This document shows positions 62,336-64,000 of a stretch of 64,000 nucleotides of DNA, in pieces; the first letter of the stretch is position 1, and every line of letters starts with the position of its first letter. The notes under the pieces are model-generated. The model was given only the letters and a program-made list of their open reading frames with translations, was not told where the DNA came from and did no database searches. Position numbers and translations under genes: made by a program. This DNA comes from Chitinophagales bacterium (GTDB lineage: Bacteria; Bacteroidota; Bacteroidia; Chitinophagales; Saprospiraceae), in assembly GCA_013299105.1 (NCBI GenBank), contig JAAFJY010000021.1:1-64000 (forward strand), in the 5' to 3' direction.

Positions 62336-62380
62336 AAAGAAAGGGCCTTTGATTTCAAAGTGATCAAAGGCCCTTTCTTT
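62336..62380. terminator. 18 bp perfect hairpin terminator
   Basis: AAAGAAAGGGCCTTTGAT pairs perfectly with ATCAAAGGCCCTTTCTTT, followed by T's. It ends the bestrophin-family gene; the A run on the other side makes it effective on both strands. Confidence 0.85.
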
Positions 62381-62434
62381 TTAGTAAAGGTTCAAAAATA
62401 AACCTTTCCAATTTTTGAGATTGCTAGTGGTCAA

Positions 62435-62512
62435 CATCATGGTCAACGTCATGCAACGTCATGCTGGAAATCCGTGTAAATCCGCGTCATCCGCGTGCTA
62501 AAAATGGCCTCG
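62435..62512. repeat. GTCAACATCAT and ATCCGCGT iterated words
   Basis: Three GTCAACRTCATG-like words and three ATCCGYGT words in succession. The first family is also found at 22373 and 22758; the second at 1332-1368 before the isomerase terminator. Confidence 0.45.
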
Positions 62513-62600
62513 CGTGAGCGAGGGCATCATCTATAAAGTACGCAGTTGCGATTTGGAAAGGTTTATTCGTGGCTCGTTACTTAACTTTTGTTACAGCGGC

Positions 62601-63527
62601 TTAAATCTCCACCACCAAATCGAAATTCACCAGCTCCACGAAGCGCTGAACGCGGTCATTGATCTGGTTGCTGTCCAGGCCTTTCAGGGCTTCGATGCTG
62701 AATTTTTCTACACAAAATGAAGCCATCGCTGAACCATAGATGATGCCCCGCTTCATGTTTTCGAAGGAGGTGTCGCCAGTTTTGGCCATGTAGCCCATAA
62801 ACCCGCCAGCAAACGTATCGCCTGCGCCAGTGGGGTCGATCACTTCTTGCAAGGGCAACGCAGGGGCAAAAAAGAGCCGGTCATCCTCGAACAAAAGCGC
62901 GCCGTGTTCTCCTTTTTTGATGACCAGGTATTTTGGGCCAAAAGTGTGGATTTTTTTGGCGGCTTTGAGCAAAGAATGCTCACCCGAAAGCTGCCGGGCT
63001 TCTTCGTCGTTGATGATCAGAACGTCGATCATGGTCAAAACCTCCATGAGTTCTTCGAGGGCTACGTCCATCCAAAAGTTCATGGTGTCGAGGGCGATGA
63101 GTTTGGGGCGCTGCTTGAGTTGCTGGAGGGTCTTTTTTTGCACGGCTGGGGTGAGGTTGCCGAGCATTAGAAATTCGCTGTCTTTGAAGCTGTCAGGCAA
63201 CACGGGGTCAAAATCGGCCAAGACGTTCAATTGTGTGTCCAGGGTATCGCGCGAGTTCATGTTGTCGTGGTAGCGACCCGCCCAGAAGAAGGATTTTTCG
63301 CCTGCTTTCACTTGTAAGCCCGCTATGTCGATACCCCGGCCTATGAAATAGTCCAGCATGTCCTGCGGATAATCGTCACCAATGACCGAAACCAGGCGGA
63401 TGTCATTCAAAAAATGGGAAGCAGCGATGGTAATATAAGTAGCTGCGCCGCCAATGGCCATTTCGGCGCGACCAAAGGGGGTTTCAATGTCATCAAAGGC
63501 AACCGTGCCCACAGCAAGTAAACTCAT
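62601..63527 (-). CDS. PfkB-family carbohydrate kinase
   Basis: A 308-residue ribokinase-superfamily enzyme. Start at 63527 (MSLLAVGTVAFDDIETPFGR) is favoured; the 33 codons upstream look non-coding. Family hallmarks are AIGGAATYITIAASHF and the catalytic DPTGAGDTFAGGFMG. The motif set is closest to sugar or nucleoside kinases such as adenosine kinase; the substrate cannot be decided. Downstream it faces the bestrophin gene across a shared terminator. Confidence 0.9.
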   Translation of the reverse strand: MSLLAVGTVAFDDIETPFGRAEMAIGGAATYITIAASHFLNDIRLVSVIGDDYPQDMLDYFIGRGIDIAGLQVKAGEKSFFWAGRYHDNMNSRDTLDTQLNVLADFDPVLPDSFKDSEFLMLGNLTPAVQKKTLQQLKQRPKLIALDTMNFWMDVALEELMEVLTMIDVLIINDEEARQLSGEHSLLKAAKKIHTFGPKYLVIKKGEHGALLFEDDRLFFAPALPLQEVIDPTGAGDTFAGGFMGYMAKTGDTSFENMKRGIIYGSAMASFCVEKFSIEALKGLDSNQINDRVQRFVELVNFDLVVEI

Positions 63528-63618
63528 GTTTAACAGCGATTTAAAGCAAAAAAGTAAATCTGAACCAGCGTCCAGCACTTTTTTTATTGATTTTTTTGAA
63601 AAAAATTCGCCGCAAATA

Positions 63619-63649
63619 TTGCACAATATTCCCTAACGGCATACATTTG
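63619..63649 (+). promoter_or_regulatory. Bacteroidota-type promoter of tRNA-Asn
   Basis: TTG (63619-63621), 20 bases, TACATTTG (63642-63649): an ideal match to TTG-N19..21-TAnnTTTG. The mature tRNA begins 35 bases after the -7 box. Confidence 0.75.
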
Positions 63650-63683
63650 CACTCGCAATTTAAATAATTGCCAACCGGAATAC

Positions 63684-63757
63684 GCCTTAGTAGCTCAGCC
63701 GGTTAGAGCGGCGGACTGTTAATCCGTAGGTCGTTGGTTCGAGCCCAACCTGAGGCG
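63684..63757 (+). tRNA. tRNA-Asn (GTT)
   Basis: A 74-base tRNA. The acceptor stem is GCCTTAG/CTGAGGC (one G-U pair), the anticodon loop CTGTTAA gives anticodon GTT within the GCGGA/TCCGT stem, and GTTGG-TTCGAGC-CCAAC is a standard T arm. CCA is not encoded, as is common in Bacteroidota. The discriminator base is G. Confidence 0.95.
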
Positions 63758-63762
63758 CAAAC

Positions 63763-63798
63763 AAAAAAAGGTCTTCTCATTACGAGAAGGCCTTTTTT
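63763..63798 (+). terminator. tRNA terminator
   Basis: AAAAAAAGGTCTTCTC pairs with GAGAAGGCCTTTTTT around ATTAC, directly after the tRNA-Asn gene. Confidence 0.85.
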
Positions 63799-63876
63799 GT
63801 TTTGGGAAAAACGAAGCTTGGTTATGAATTATGAATTACGAGTTATGAATTATGAGTTATGGATTCGATATGAAGA

Positions 63877-63925
63877 ACTAACCATTAACCATTAACAACT
63901 AACCATTAACAACTAACCATTAACC
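63877..63925 (-). repeat. TTAATGGTTAG array (minus) at stop of edge gene
   Basis: On the minus strand TTAATGGTTAGTTG words run from within the last codons of the edge gene, so its TAG stop (63915-63913) is part of the repeat. Confidence 0.6.
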
Positions 63926-64000
63926 CTCCCTTTCCCAATAGAAATGATCCACAGCCCCAGCATGGTGATCAGGCCATTCACGCCGATGATCATGAAGCTG
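63913..64000 (-). CDS. 3' end of membrane-protein gene, cut by the window edge
   Basis: The last 28 codons of a minus-strand frame read SFMIIGVNGLITMLGLWI followed by ISIGKGRVNG and a TAG stop. A strongly hydrophobic span followed by a short basic tail suggests the C-terminal helix of a membrane protein. The last codons and the stop lie inside a TTAATGGTTAG repeat array, so the original C-terminus may have been altered. Too short to name. Confidence 0.5.
   Translation of the reverse strand, partial: SFMIIGVNGLITMLGLWIISIGKGRVNG

Overview
The window looks like a chromosomal segment of a free-living Bacteroidota, most likely of the Saprospiraceae / Haliscomenobacter-Lewinella type (inference from gene content only). 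Supporting signs are a PorP/SprF protein next to a giant OmpA-family protein, a TonB-dependent receptor with an N-terminal carboxypeptidase-regulatory-like domain, a DUF1501/DUF1800 pair, many short-signal lipoproteins, the near absence of Shine-Dalgarno sequences, and promoters of the Bacteroidota form TTG-N19..22-TAnnTTTG (clearest before the tRNA-Asn and the fatty acid hydroxylase genes). No phage, integrase, intact IS or CRISPR array is visible.

Layout. 1-5.7 kb: a repeat-rich edge, a frameshifted SH3-domain gene, a secreted sugar-phosphate-isomerase-like TIM barrel, a bactofilin-like membrane protein and a sigma-54 response regulator with its own sigma-54 promoter and paired inverted repeats. 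5.7-12.1 kb: small enzymes and secreted proteins, the DUF1800-DUF1501 pair and deoC. 12.4-16.8 kb: a peptide/nickel-type ABC importer (binding lipoprotein and two permeases, no ATPase). 17.0-18.4 kb: a tandem family of four tiny CxCC lipoproteins, one of them broken. 18.4-26.9 kb: Uma2-like protein, fatty acid hydroxylase, cysteine-synthase-family enzyme, Nudix hydrolase, a PpiD-like foldase and a GH32 fructan hydrolase. 27.0-36.7 kb: a decayed DUF1016 nuclease, an amphipathic-helix protein, a UlaG-like hydrolase, a TMEM220 protein, a fatty acid desaturase, gpmI, and a repeat-rich stretch with several new-looking palindromic elements. 37.2-45.7 kb: a hexuronate catabolic cluster (uxaB-uxaA-uxaC-kdgK, then eda-exuT). 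45.8-53.8 kb: amidohydrolase, PBP1A, aroB, monooxygenase-like protein, GT9 glycosyltransferase and PorP/SprF. 53.9-62.3 kb: an OmpA-DUF1573 fusion, a TonB receptor, and an LCIB-type (theta-class) carbonic anhydrase followed by a bestrophin-family channel. 62.6-64 kb: PfkB kinase, tRNA-Asn, and the 3' end of a membrane-protein gene cut by the window edge.

Genes that work together. The uxa/kdgK/eda/exuT genes encode uptake of hexuronate and its conversion to pyruvate and glyceraldehyde-3-phosphate, with a palindrome abutting the first start codon. The PorP and OmpA-DUF1573 genes resemble envelope and type IX secretion or gliding modules. The carbonic anhydrase-bestrophin pair echoes the algal LCIB/bestrophin inorganic-carbon machinery and is the most striking system here.

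Non-coding structure is unusually rich. Short iterated repeats (GTTGAA-, TTATGAA- and TTAATGGTTAG-type) start at or just after many stop codons, always in sense orientation. There is a three-copy element of about 140 bp with a long hairpin, a two-copy 154 bp element with four hairpins, and several long perfect palindromes between genes.
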